From Schaalia odontolytica (lineage in GTDB: Bacteria > Actinomycetota > Actinomycetes > Actinomycetales > Actinomycetaceae): a DNA stretch of 64,000 bases. The DNA lies in contig NZ_CP102197.1 in NCBI RefSeq assembly GCF_024584435.1, positions 1,426,001-1,490,000 of the forward strand, read 5' to 3'. The notes under the pieces are model-generated. The model searched no databases, was not told the DNA's origin, and saw only the letters and a program-made list of their open reading frames with translations. The position numbers and the translations under genes are program-made. Positions 40,875-47,611 of the stretch are shown here, piece after piece; within the stretch, counting starts at the first letter, position 1, and each line of letters begins with the position of its first letter.

Positions 40875-40945
40875 AAGCATATGATGCACAGCTCTTACAT
40901 GAATGTCAAGGAGTCGATTGTTAGCGTTTCGTTCATCTGTTACGC
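40853..40945. repeat. Pair of imperfect direct repeats in the xis/repressor control region (operator candidates)
   Basis: GTTAGGATTTCGTTCAC (from 40854) and GTTAGCGTTTCGTTCAT (from 40921) share 14 of 17 bases. The second overlaps the spacer of the repressor promoter; the first covers the start of the Xis-like gene. This suggests binding sites of one regulator acting on both divergent genes. Confidence 0.65.
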
Positions 40946-40946
40946 T
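40918..40946 (+). promoter_or_regulatory. Promoter of the repressor gene, probably giving a leaderless message
   Basis: TTGTTA (40918-40923), 17 bases, TACGCT (40941-40946). The expected start falls at about 40953, the A of the ATG codon, and there is no ribosome site before that ATG. Leaderless repressor mRNAs are known for phage repressors and common in Actinobacteria. Confidence 0.65.
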
Positions 40947-40952
40947 AGGCTC

Positions 40953-41315
40953 ATGGTCAACAAGCGAAGCGCAAGCAACGGGTCCCTCAGCTTCGACGCG
41001 GCTGTCGGAGCAACGGTGAACCAGTACCTGCTGATTCATGGCCTCACGCGTGCCGAAATTGGCAAACTGCTAGGGGTTGCAGGGTCGAATGTCAGCCAAC
41101 GTCTTCGAGGACAAATTGGCTGGCCAGCACACGACCTGTTCGCACTTGGGCGAACCTTCGGCGTCCCCGTTGATGCCCTCATGCCGTCCCCGGACGGCGC
41201 GGGCGGGTGGGTGCCCGCGCCGTACGCGCCCGCCTCGCGGGCCCTGGCGCGCGACTCCGCCGGGGAGGCATTGGTGCCCCAAGTCGGGCTTGAACCGACG
41301 ACCGACGGATTATGA
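40953..41315 (+). CDS. XRE-family HTH repressor whose 3' end is formed by the attachment site
   Basis: 120 residues. One HTH_3 domain (about 17-72: LIHGLTRAEIGKLLGVAGSN, VSQRLRGQIGWPAHDLFALG). The C-terminal 15 residues are encoded by attR and the frame ends TTATGA inside the tRNA gene. After excision the same frame would continue through the left end of the element for another 83 residues and stop at the position now numbered 12655. Likely immunity or lysogeny-type repressor of the ICE, divergent from the Xis-like gene; candidate substrate of the HTH-ImmA protein at 16434. Confidence 0.78.
   Translation: MVNKRSASNGSLSFDAAVGATVNQYLLIHGLTRAEIGKLLGVAGSNVSQRLRGQIGWPAHDLFALGRTFGVPVDALMPSPDGAGGWVPAPYAPASRALARDSAGEALVPQVGLEPTTDGL
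41269..41310. repeat. attR (42-bp attachment repeat)
   Basis: Identical to 12363-12404. It overlaps the 3' half of the tRNA gene at 41272-41348, so the integrated element leaves the tRNA sequence intact. Confidence 0.95.
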
Positions 41316-41348
41316 GTCCGCTGCTCTGACCGACTGAGCTATTGGGGC
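41272..41348 (-). tRNA. tRNA-Met (anticodon CAT; tRNA-Ile2 not excluded), ICE target
   Basis: 77 bases including encoded CCA. Acceptor GCCCCAA / TTGGGGC, D-arm GCTCAGTCGGTCAGAGC, anticodon stem-loop CGGACTCATAATCCG with CAT, T-arm with GGTTCAAGCC. A CAT anticodon reads Met, or Ile if the C is lysidine-modified; the sequence does not decide which. It lacks the initiator-type unpaired first base, so it is not tRNA-fMet. Confidence 0.93.
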
Positions 41349-41489
41349 CCTGCCATCCTAACGGAGGAAGGCGCGAGTCTTCCACCGACACCCCTCGCTG
41401 ATCCATCGATCACGCTATAGCGACACGGGACCTTAGTCATACCTATTGTGATTTTGCAAGGTTTGACCCAAACAAATTAAGGAGATGAC

Positions 41490-43232
41490 ATGAACGTCGC
41501 AGAACAGATCGTCGGGCAGCTCGTCGACGCGGGCGTCCACCACATCTACGGCATCGTCGGCGATTCACTGAACCCGATCGTTGACGCAGTGCGCAAGACC
41601 GGCGGCTCAAAGAAGGGCGGCATCGACTGGATTCACGTCCGCCACGAGGAGGCTGCGGCGTTTGCCGCGTCTGCGGAGGCTCAGTTGACGGGCAAGCTCG
41701 CGGTGTGCGCGGGTTCGTGCGGCCCGGGCAATCTTCACCTCATCAACGGCCTGTACGACGCAAACCGCACGGGCGCACCCGTCCTGGCCATTGCCTCGCA
41801 CATTCCGAGCGTCCAGATCGGGTCGATGTACTTTCAGGAGACCCACCCGGACCGCATCTTCGAGGAGTGCTCGGTCTACAACGAGCTGATTTCCTCCGCG
41901 GCGCAGTCGCCGCGCACCGTGAACTCGGCGATCCGCCACGCGGTTGGCCTGGGCGGCGTCGCCGTCATAACACTTCCCGGTGACGTGTCCGACCTCAAGG
42001 CCGTCGATCACGTTCCCACCTACGCGCCTGCTCGCCCCGCTACGCTGGCCCCCAATGCGGCGGACATCGAAGAGGCGGCCGCCCTGCTCAACAAGGCGGA
42101 CAAGGTCGCGATCTTCGCGGGTGCGGGCGTCGAGGGCGCCCACGACGAGGTGATCGCGCTGGCGGATGCACTCAAGGCGCCGATCGGTCATTCGCTGCGC
42201 GGCAAGAACTTCATCCAGTACGACAATCCCTTCGACGTGGGTATGACGGGCCTGCTGGGCTATGGCGCGGCTGCGGAAGGCATGAGCGACGCGGACGTGC
42301 TGATCCTGCTGGGCACGGATTTCCCCTACGACCAGTTCCTGCCCTCTACTCCAACGATTCAGGTGGATACGCACGCCGAGAAGCTGGGTCGCCGCACGGA
42401 CGTGGGCCTCGCGATTCACGCCCAAGTGAAGCCTTTCATCGAGGCTCTCCTCCCCCACCTGCGGCAGGATCGTTCCGACGCCTTCCTAACAGCCAAGATC
42501 AAGAAGCATTCGGAGATCATGCACGCTCCCGTGGGCGCCTACACGCGCAACGTCGAGAAGATGCGCCCGATCCACCCCGAGTACGCCGCCCACCTGCTGA
42601 ATGAGACGGCCGCGAAGGATGCGATCGTCACGGCAGATACAGGCATGTGCAACGTGTGGACTGCTCGCTACATTGACCCACTCGGCACACGTCGCCTCAT
42701 CGGTTCGCTGCTGCACGGCTCCATGGCGAACGCTCTGCCGATGGCGCTGGGCGCTCAGGTCGCCTACCCGGATCGACAGGTCGTGTCCGTGTCGGGCGAC
42801 GGCGGCCTGTCGATGCTGCTGGGCGAGCTCATCACCGCGAAGATGTACAACCTGCCCGTCAAGGTGGTTGTGTTCAACAACTCGACGCTGGGCATGGTCA
42901 AGCTGGAGATGCTGGTCAACGGCATTCCGGACTTCCAGACTGACGTGCCCGACACAAATTACGCGGAGATTGCCCGCGCAATTGGTTTCCACGCGGAGCG
43001 CGTCAAGGATGCGCCACGCCTGGCGGACGCCTATCGCGAGGCGTTCGCGGCGCCCGGCCCCGCCCTCGTCGAGGTCATCACCGACCCGAACGCTTTGTCG
43101 CTGCCTCCGGCCATCACGGGTGGCCAGGTGGTTGGTTTCGCGACGGCGATGAGCAAGATCGTACTCAACGGCGGCATCGCTGAGGCATTTTCGATGGCAA
43201 CCTCCAACATGCGCAATATCCCGCGGCTGTAG
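41490..43232 (+). CDS. poxB: Pyruvate oxidase / pyruvate:quinone oxidoreductase (ThDP-dependent)
   Basis: 580 residues, close to Escherichia coli PoxB (572). Oxidative decarboxylation of pyruvate to acetate with ThDP and FAD; electrons go to the quinone pool. N-terminal ThDP-binding glutamate in HVRHEEAAAFAA, the GSCGPGNLHLINGLYDA loop, central FAD-binding domain (AIFAGAGVEGAHDEV, LILLGTDFPYD), and the C-terminal ThDP motif GDGGLSMLLGELITA ending in VVFNNSTLGMV. The last residues could be the membrane/lipid-responsive tail of PoxB. AAGGAGAT precedes the ATG. Acetolactate synthase is less likely because PoxB-type segments fit throughout. A strong terminator follows. Confidence 0.9.
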   Translation: MNVAEQIVGQLVDAGVHHIYGIVGDSLNPIVDAVRKTGGSKKGGIDWIHVRHEEAAAFAASAEAQLTGKLAVCAGSCGPGNLHLINGLYDANRTGAPVLAIASHIPSVQIGSMYFQETHPDRIFEECSVYNELISSAAQSPRTVNSAIRHAVGLGGVAVITLPGDVSDLKAVDHVPTYAPARPATLAPNAADIEEAAALLNKADKVAIFAGAGVEGAHDEVIALADALKAPIGHSLRGKNFIQYDNPFDVGMTGLLGYGAAAEGMSDADVLILLGTDFPYDQFLPSTPTIQVDTHAEKLGRRTDVGLAIHAQVKPFIEALLPHLRQDRSDAFLTAKIKKHSEIMHAPVGAYTRNVEKMRPIHPEYAAHLLNETAAKDAIVTADTGMCNVWTARYIDPLGTRRLIGSLLHGSMANALPMALGAQVAYPDRQVVSVSGDGGLSMLLGELITAKMYNLPVKVVVFNNSTLGMVKLEMLVNGIPDFQTDVPDTNYAEIARAIGFHAERVKDAPRLADAYREAFAAPGPALVEVITDPNALSLPPAITGGQVVGFATAMSKIVLNGGIAEAFSMATSNMRNIPRL

Positions 43233-43254
43233 GTCGCGCATCGCCCCCGAAGGC

Positions 43255-43296
43255 GAGGCTGGGGTCGGGTCGTTCACACAACCCGCCCCCAGCCTC
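43255..43296. terminator. Bidirectional hairpin terminator
   Basis: GAGGCTGGGG-T-CGGGT / ACCCG-C-CCCCAGCCTC with a ten-base loop, between poxB and the convergent membrane-protein gene. Confidence 0.85.
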
Positions 43297-43304
43297 ACGC
43301 ACAT

Positions 43305-43901
43305 TCAGCGTGAGGATCGTGTGCCGGACCGCGAACGCACGAGCTTGGCCACGCACCACAAGCCCCCGCCGCACAGGAGAAGTCCAAGGGCTGCGGGGAC
43401 AATGACGGAGGCCCCCGCCTCACCCGCAAACGCCACGCTCCACAGGGATTTTGCAATGGCGATCAGCGCCATGACCGCTAGACCGAGCCAGAGATTGCGC
43501 CGCCACAATGCTGCCGCTAGCGCCGCCAACGACAGTGGAACCATGACCGTGAGGAGGACCTTACCGGGCGTCCAATCACCCTGCAGGTACTGCTGCTCAA
43601 ACTGGAGGAACTGCTGCACGCGCGGGCTCACCTGACGCGGTGGGGGAAACCATCCCATGCTGGTGAGGAGGAGGAGCACCGTCGCCATAATCCCCGCGCC
43701 GCTGCGCTTGTAGGCGAACCAGCACAATGGAATAAGGAAAAGCGGCCGAATATACCAGCTCAGCTGGTTCTGGTGGCGCTGCCATAGCCAGTCCCAGAAG
43801 CTCGGTACCGTGAATGCCGCACCGATGAACGCGACAATCAAGGCACCACAGACGAATGCGATAGCTGTGTCATACTTTCGCAGCGCCACCAACATGCACA
43901 C
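43305..43901 (-). CDS. Polytopic membrane protein, hypothetical
   Basis: 198 residues with about six hydrophobic segments (IAFVCGALIVAFIGAAFTV, IRPLFLIPLCWFAYKRSG, IMATVLLLLTSMGWF, VLLTVMVPLSLAALAAALW, LWLGLAVMALIAIAKSLW, VIVPAALGLLLCGGGLWCV). Start ATG 43901 or 43895. No family recognised; no signal of horizontal transfer. Confidence 0.7.
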   Translation of the reverse strand: MCMLVALRKYDTAIAFVCGALIVAFIGAAFTVPSFWDWLWQRHQNQLSWYIRPLFLIPLCWFAYKRSGAGIMATVLLLLTSMGWFPPPRQVSPRVQQFLQFEQQYLQGDWTPGKVLLTVMVPLSLAALAAALWRRNLWLGLAVMALIAIAKSLWSVAFAGEAGASVIVPAALGLLLCGGGLWCVAKLVRSRSGTRSSR

Positions 43902-44055
43902 AGACTAGCACTCCCGTCGAAACGTCACCATCACGCATCCGTCGTCGGGTTGGTTGTTTGCGCCGCGCATGCACGTGCACGGGGTCAGCAATCGGCCGTA
44001 TCGCAGTCAGTCGGAGCGCGCCATGCACTCCGGCCCGGCGCGAAGGCATCCCCTT

Positions 44056-44352
44056 CTAGCTATAGCGTCGGGCGATCGAGACGGCCTCGGGCACGTAGGA
44101 GCGACCGAAGAGGGCGCAGTGAACCATGATGATGTGCATCTGGTGCAGGGCGACGCGCTCGCGCCACCCGTCCGCCAAGGGCGAGGCCTCGTTATAGGCG
44201 GCGAGTATGCGTTCGTAGTGCGGGCAGCCGAAGACCGCGAGGGCCGCCAGGTCCTCCTCGGCGTGGCCGCCCTGCGCGGCGGGGTCGATGAGGACGGCGC
44301 CCTCGGGGGTCCACATGACGTTGCCGGACCACAGGTCGCCGTGGGTGCGGGC
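44056..44352 (-). pseudogene. Fructosamine kinase family, 3' fragment (duplicate)
   Basis: Encodes only the last 98 residues of the protein at 54056-54964, beginning at ARTHGDLWSGNVMWTPEG and ending IARRYS. 281 bases (44072-44352) match 54078-54358 with five substitutions. The homology ends abruptly at 44352, where the nucleosidase fragment begins. No start codon; not expected to be expressed. Confidence 0.92.
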
Positions 44353-44745
44353 AGGCCGACGCCACGGCCTTCGGCTACGCGCTGGGGCAGATTCCCCCGG
44401 ATGCCCGTCGACTACTCCTCCTCCGAGCGCGCCGCCGCCAGGTGCGACGCCCTGGCCGGCCTCGTCAACCACCCGGTGCGGGTCGGGCGGATCGTCTCGT
44501 CGGACTCCTTCTGCACCGAGCAGGTGGCCGAGCCGATGCGCCAGCGCTTCCCCGACGCCATGGGCGCGGACATGGAGACGTGCGCGATCGCCCAGGTCGC
44601 GTGGAGCTGCGGCGTCGATTGGATCTCGCTGCGCGCAGTGTCCGACCTGTGCGGCCCGGGCGCCGACCAGGCCTTCCACATGGACGGCGAACGCGCGGCC
44701 GCCCACAGCGCCGAGGCCGTCCGCGCCTACCTGGCCCTGCTGTGA
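44352..44745 (+). pseudogene. 5'-methylthioadenosine/S-adenosylhomocysteine nucleosidase, truncated and frameshifted
   Basis: C-terminal half of an MTA/SAH nucleosidase: ADATAFGYALGQIP, then after a frame change RMPVDYSSSERAAA, VGRIVSSDSFCTEQ and the conserved GADMETCAIAQVAW with ISLRAVSDLCG. The 5' half is missing at the repeat junction, and one extra C in a run of five (ATTCCCCCGG) shifts the frame. Normally it would cleave MTA and SAH; here it should be inactive. The phosphatase gene follows 10 bases later, so they were probably one operon. Confidence 0.88.
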
Positions 44746-44755
44746 GGGGGGTTCG

Positions 44756-45244
44756 ATGCGCGTCCTCATGGTGTGCACCGGCAACATCTGCCGGTCGACG
44801 ATGGCCCACCAGGTGCTCGACGAGGCCGTGGCGGCCGGTGGGCTCTCCGGCGCCGTCCGCGTGGACTCCGCGGGCGTGTCCGACGAGGAGCACGGCAACC
44901 CCATCGACCCCCGTGCCGCCCGAGTGCTGCGCGCCCACGGGCACGGCGTCCCCGACCACCGCGCCAGGCAGGTGCGCGCCGACGAGCTGGCCGACTGGGA
45001 CCTGGTCCTGGCGATGACGTCGTCGCACTACGCGGCGCTGTCGCGGCTGCGCGACCGCGCCCGCCCCGGCGGGAGGGCGCCGGAGATCCGCATGTTCCGC
45101 GACTTCGACCCCCAGTGCGCGCACCTGCCCGAGGGGCCCGGCCGGGACAAGGACCTGCCCGACCCCTGGTACGGGGACTTCGTGGACACCCTGGCCGTTA
45201 TCGAGCGCTCCACACCTGCGCTGGTCGACTACGTGCGCCCCTAG
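44756..45244 (+). CDS. Low-molecular-weight protein-tyrosine phosphatase
   Basis: 162 residues. The P-loop CTGNICRS (residues 7-14, the CX5R(S/T) signature) follows the first strand, and the general-acid aspartate lies in LPDPWYGD. Length and order are those of the LMW-PTP family (PtpA-like). GAGGGGGG precedes the ATG. It follows the broken nucleosidase gene, a pairing seen in other actinomycetes. Confidence 0.92.
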   Translation: MRVLMVCTGNICRSTMAHQVLDEAVAAGGLSGAVRVDSAGVSDEEHGNPIDPRAARVLRAHGHGVPDHRARQVRADELADWDLVLAMTSSHYAALSRLRDRARPGGRAPEIRMFRDFDPQCAHLPEGPGRDKDLPDPWYGDFVDTLAVIERSTPALVDYVRP

Positions 45245-45436
45245 GGCGTATCGCGTGTGCGGGTGCGGTGGGATCTTTCGGGTATTGTGCCCCCCGGCAA
45301 GGCCCACTTCCGGCGGGGGTGCCCGCGCCAGGCCTCGCGCCCGCCATGCCGCGGCCTCGGCTCCCGACGACCCGACCAGGTGGCCGGTCGGCGAGGTGAC
45401 CCGACCCGGCGGGCTGTTTTGCAAGCGTTGTTCCGC

Positions 45437-45524
45437 ATTGGGGTAGGAAACAGGTCATTCGGGCAGGTTAGTAACCTGCCCCAATGAGGGCTAACCTGCC
45501 CCAATACTTGGTTTCCTACCCTAG
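45437..45524. repeat. ATTGGGG(T/C)AGG(A/T)(A/T)A motif array
   Basis: Copies: ATTGGGGTAGGAAAC (plus), GGGCAGGTTAG (plus), TAACCTGCCCCAAT (minus), CTAACCTGCCCCAAT (minus), GTTTCCTACCCTAG (minus). Five related 13-15-bp words in mixed orientation within 88 bp. Confidence 0.85.
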
Positions 45525-45620
45525 TGTCGTCCGCTGGGCACTGGAGGGCGCGGCTGTGGTGCGGCGGCACGGCTGCGCCTGGCCCAAGGGCGCCTGGGTC
45601 CGGGTGCGCGCCCGCGTCTG

Positions 45621-45760
45621 CGCCACTTGGGCATTGCCCGCACCACTTAGGCCCCCGACACGCCGGGAGAACCAGGGCCCATTTGGGCCTAAGTGGCGCA
45701 GTGGAGCCCTAAGTGGTGTAGCGGTGCGCTAAGTGGTGCAACGGCGGGCTAAGTGGTGAA
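45621..45760. repeat. CTAAGTGGTG motif array
   Basis: Two inverted copies (GCCACTTGGGC, CACCACTTAGGC) are followed by four direct copies (GCCTAAGTGGCGC, CCCTAAGTGGTGT, CGCTAAGTGGTGC, GGCTAAGTGGTGA) spaced 20-22 bp apart. Confidence 0.85.
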
Positions 45761-45863
45761 GCGGCGCACGAAGCCGCGCAACCGCGAGCGAATCCCGCAG
45801 CACAGCGTACGAAGCCGCCCAAAGCATCGACAACGAGCCGCACACGCAGCCCCTCCCCACAAC

Positions 45864-46012
45864 CACGCACACAAAAGGACCGGAATCAGACAACACGGCC
45901 TAGTCGGGCACGCACGTAAGGGGACTGATTTCCGAAACACACTGCGCATACAACGGCTTGATTCCGCCCTTGTACGCGGTCGCATGTTGCGTAATTCCGA
46001 TCCTTGTGTGCG
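45864..46012. repeat. TTGATTCCG..CCTTGTGTGCG motif array
   Basis: Inverted copy CGCACACAAAAGGACCGGAA (from 45866), partial copy CTGATTTCCG (45924), direct copies TTGATTCCGCCCTTGTACGC (45959) and AATTCCGATCCTTGTGTGCG (45993). Confidence 0.8.
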
Positions 46013-46036
46013 TAAAACGGGGCTGCGCGGCGCCGT

Positions 46037-46951
46037 CTACACTGCGCCCGATTGCCCGTCAGATGATCGTCCCCCGTCCCAGGTGGGCGCGGTTGAGGGG
46101 GAGGGCGCCCCTCCCGGGGCCGGTCCGCTGTCCGGTGTGGGCGCCCCTCCCGGGGTGGGGGCCGGGTCCGGGGCCCCGACGCGCAGGACCACCAGGGGCT
46201 CGCCCGTCGGCTGGGCGGACCCGCCCTGGGGCTCGAAGGTCAAGAAGATCTCACTGCCCGGCTGGGGCATGATGTCCACGAAGGAGTAGTCCCCGCCCCG
46301 CCGCTCGTAAACGCCCAAGGATTCGACGGTGTTTCCGTGGCGCGCCCACACCTGCATCACCTGTCCCTCGGGTGCCCGCAGCGCCGAGGGCGTGGTGATC
46401 GCGGTCATCCCCATTTCCGGCGACCAGGTGAGGGTGACAACGTGCCCGTCGGGCATGGTGTCGGTGGAGCGCCGTACGTCTTGCGCCTGGTTGAGGGCGG
46501 CGTAGTGACTGGTGGACTCCATTGAGGTCATCGTGGTCCACCGGCCCACGCCGATCCCCGCTGCGAAGAGCGCGACCGCCGCAGCCGCCGCGGCGAGGAC
46601 GCGCGCGAACATGGGGATGGCCCTGCGGTCGCGCGCGGGGGCCTTCCCGTGGGCACCTCCGCGGCTTCCGGATCCGGAGTCCGCCCCGGTCTCGGCCGCC
46701 ACCCCGGAGCCGGAGTCCGCCTCTGATCCTGCCCCCGCCGCAGTGGGCGCCGCCATGCGGACGAGGCGCGGGCCGGCGCCGGGGCCGTCCTCCGCTGCGG
46801 CCTCCTCAGGGGCCCCCGTCCGCCGCTCCTGCTCGACCTCCTCGATCGCGGCCAGGAGGGCGTCGCGCACGCGCGCCGACGGCTCGACGGGGGCGAGGGA
46901 GGCGCCGAGGCGGGCAGCGGTCTCGTCGTCGTCGAAGATGTGGTCGCTCAT
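46037..46951 (-). CDS. rskA: Anti-sigma-K factor, RskA family
   Basis: 304 residues. A short cytoplasmic anti-sigma domain at the N-terminus (ETAARLGASLAPVEPSARVR) is followed by a long low-complexity linker, one membrane helix (FARVLAAAAAAVALFAAGIG) and an extracytoplasmic RskA domain (LTWSPEMGMTAITTPSALRA, VMQVWARHGNTVESLG). A Pro/Ala/Gly-rich tail is unusual. ATG 46951 overlaps the sigK stop (ATGA). It holds SigK inactive until cleaved; in mycobacteria the pathway responds to redox/copper-type signals. Confidence 0.9.
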   Translation of the reverse strand: MSDHIFDDDETAARLGASLAPVEPSARVRDALLAAIEEVEQERRTGAPEEAAAEDGPGAGPRLVRMAAPTAAGAGSEADSGSGVAAETGADSGSGSRGGAHGKAPARDRRAIPMFARVLAAAAAAVALFAAGIGVGRWTTMTSMESTSHYAALNQAQDVRRSTDTMPDGHVVTLTWSPEMGMTAITTPSALRAPEGQVMQVWARHGNTVESLGVYERRGGDYSFVDIMPQPGSEIFLTFEPQGGSAQPTGEPLVVLRVGAPDPAPTPGGAPTPDSGPAPGGAPSPSTAPTWDGGRSSDGQSGAV

Positions 46952-47508
46952 CGTTCCTCCAAGATGGTGCGCAGGCGGGCGAGGGCCTGGCGGATCGTGC
47001 TTTTCACGGTGCCGAGCGGCAGTCCCGTCGCGTCGGCGATCCTCGAATGGCTCAGTCCCCCGAAGTACGACAGGAGGATGACGGTCTTGTGCGGCTCCCC
47101 CAGGGAGCCGAGCGCGCGGCGGACGTCTCCGCCCGCGATGCGGGACTCCGCCTCCTCCGCCGTCTGGTCCCAGTCCACGTCCGGGGGCGAGGCGAGTTCG
47201 CGGTCGCGCGCCGCCTGGGCCGAGCGCACCCGGTCGATGGCCCGCCTGCGGGCGATGGTGGTGAGCCAGGCGCGGACGCTGCCGCGGCCGGGGTCGTAGG
47301 AGGGGGCGCGCCTCCACACGTGGAGGAACGTGTCCTGCAGGACCTCTTCTGCTTGGGCGCGGTCCTTGAGGACGCAGCGGATGAGCGCGAAGAGCGTGGG
47401 CGCCCAGGCGTCGTAGAGCCTCGCGAACGCCCGTTTGTCCCCTTCGGCGACCAACTGCAGGTCTTCGCGGCCCAGGTCGCGTGCGGCGGTGTCAGTCACG
47501 GTGCTCAT
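46948..47508 (-). CDS. sigK: ECF RNA polymerase sigma factor SigK
   Basis: 186 residues from ATG 47508, the length of mycobacterial SigK (187). Sigma-70 region 2 (FARLYDAWAPTLFALIRCVL, QAEEVLQDTFLHVWRRAPSY, RAWLTTIARRRAIDRVRSAQ) and region 4 (LLSYFGGLSHSRIADATGLP, GTVKSTIRQALARLR) are both complete. It lies 103 bp after dipZ and is coupled to rskA. Two matching promoters in front of dipZ and the Met-rich lipoprotein gene suggest its regulon. Confidence 0.9.
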   Translation of the reverse strand: MSTVTDTAARDLGREDLQLVAEGDKRAFARLYDAWAPTLFALIRCVLKDRAQAEEVLQDTFLHVWRRAPSYDPGRGSVRAWLTTIARRRAIDRVRSAQAARDRELASPPDVDWDQTAEEAESRIAGGDVRRALGSLGEPHKTVILLSYFGGLSHSRIADATGLPLGTVKSTIRQALARLRTILEER

Positions 47509-47611
47509 GGTAGAACGCCGTGGCGCCCGGTGCCGGGGGACGCCCGGCGCCGGGCGGGGTCTCCGCCGGGGCGGCGCCGCGAAGGCCACCTGTTCCTCCG
47601 CGGCCAAGCCG

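Larger units (their letters stand above)
12363..41310. mobile_element. 28.9-kb integrative conjugative element (tRNA-inserted, T4SS type)
   Basis: Bounded by identical 42-bp direct repeats (12363-12404 and 41269-41310); the right copy is the 3' end of an intact CAT-anticodon tRNA gene. The integrase gene starts 170 bp inside the left end. Cargo in order: integrase, DUF2786 protein, ParA/ParB, HTH-ImmA protein, glutaredoxin-like protein, SLT-NlpC hydrolase, resolvase, AbiEii nucleotidyltransferase pair, MobC and relaxase, T4SS genes (VirD4-, VirB4-, VirB6- and VirB2-like), replication-type genes, Xis-like gene and HTH repressor. This is the standard inventory of an actinobacterial ICE moved by a type IV secretion system rather than by a single FtsK-like pump. 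Mobility is doubtful because the VirB4-like gene is frameshifted. Confidence 0.93.
45245..46036. other. Gene-free convergent intergenic region with three motif arrays
   Basis: 792 bp between the phosphatase and rskA stops. Short open frames are on both strands, without ribosome sites. It carries three different clusters of short motifs in direct and inverted copies (listed separately at 45437, 45621 and 45864). Confidence 0.65.

Noticed and set aside
44288..45244. 318-codon frame joining the kinase fragment region with the phosphatase
   Set aside because: Only the part from ATG 44756 has family motifs and a ribosome site; the upstream extension is read in a frame unrelated to either fragment.
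46552..47317. rskA extended upstream through sigK as one long frame
   Set aside because: The extension is an off-frame reading of sigK; the ATG at 46951 overlapping the sigK stop is the proper start.
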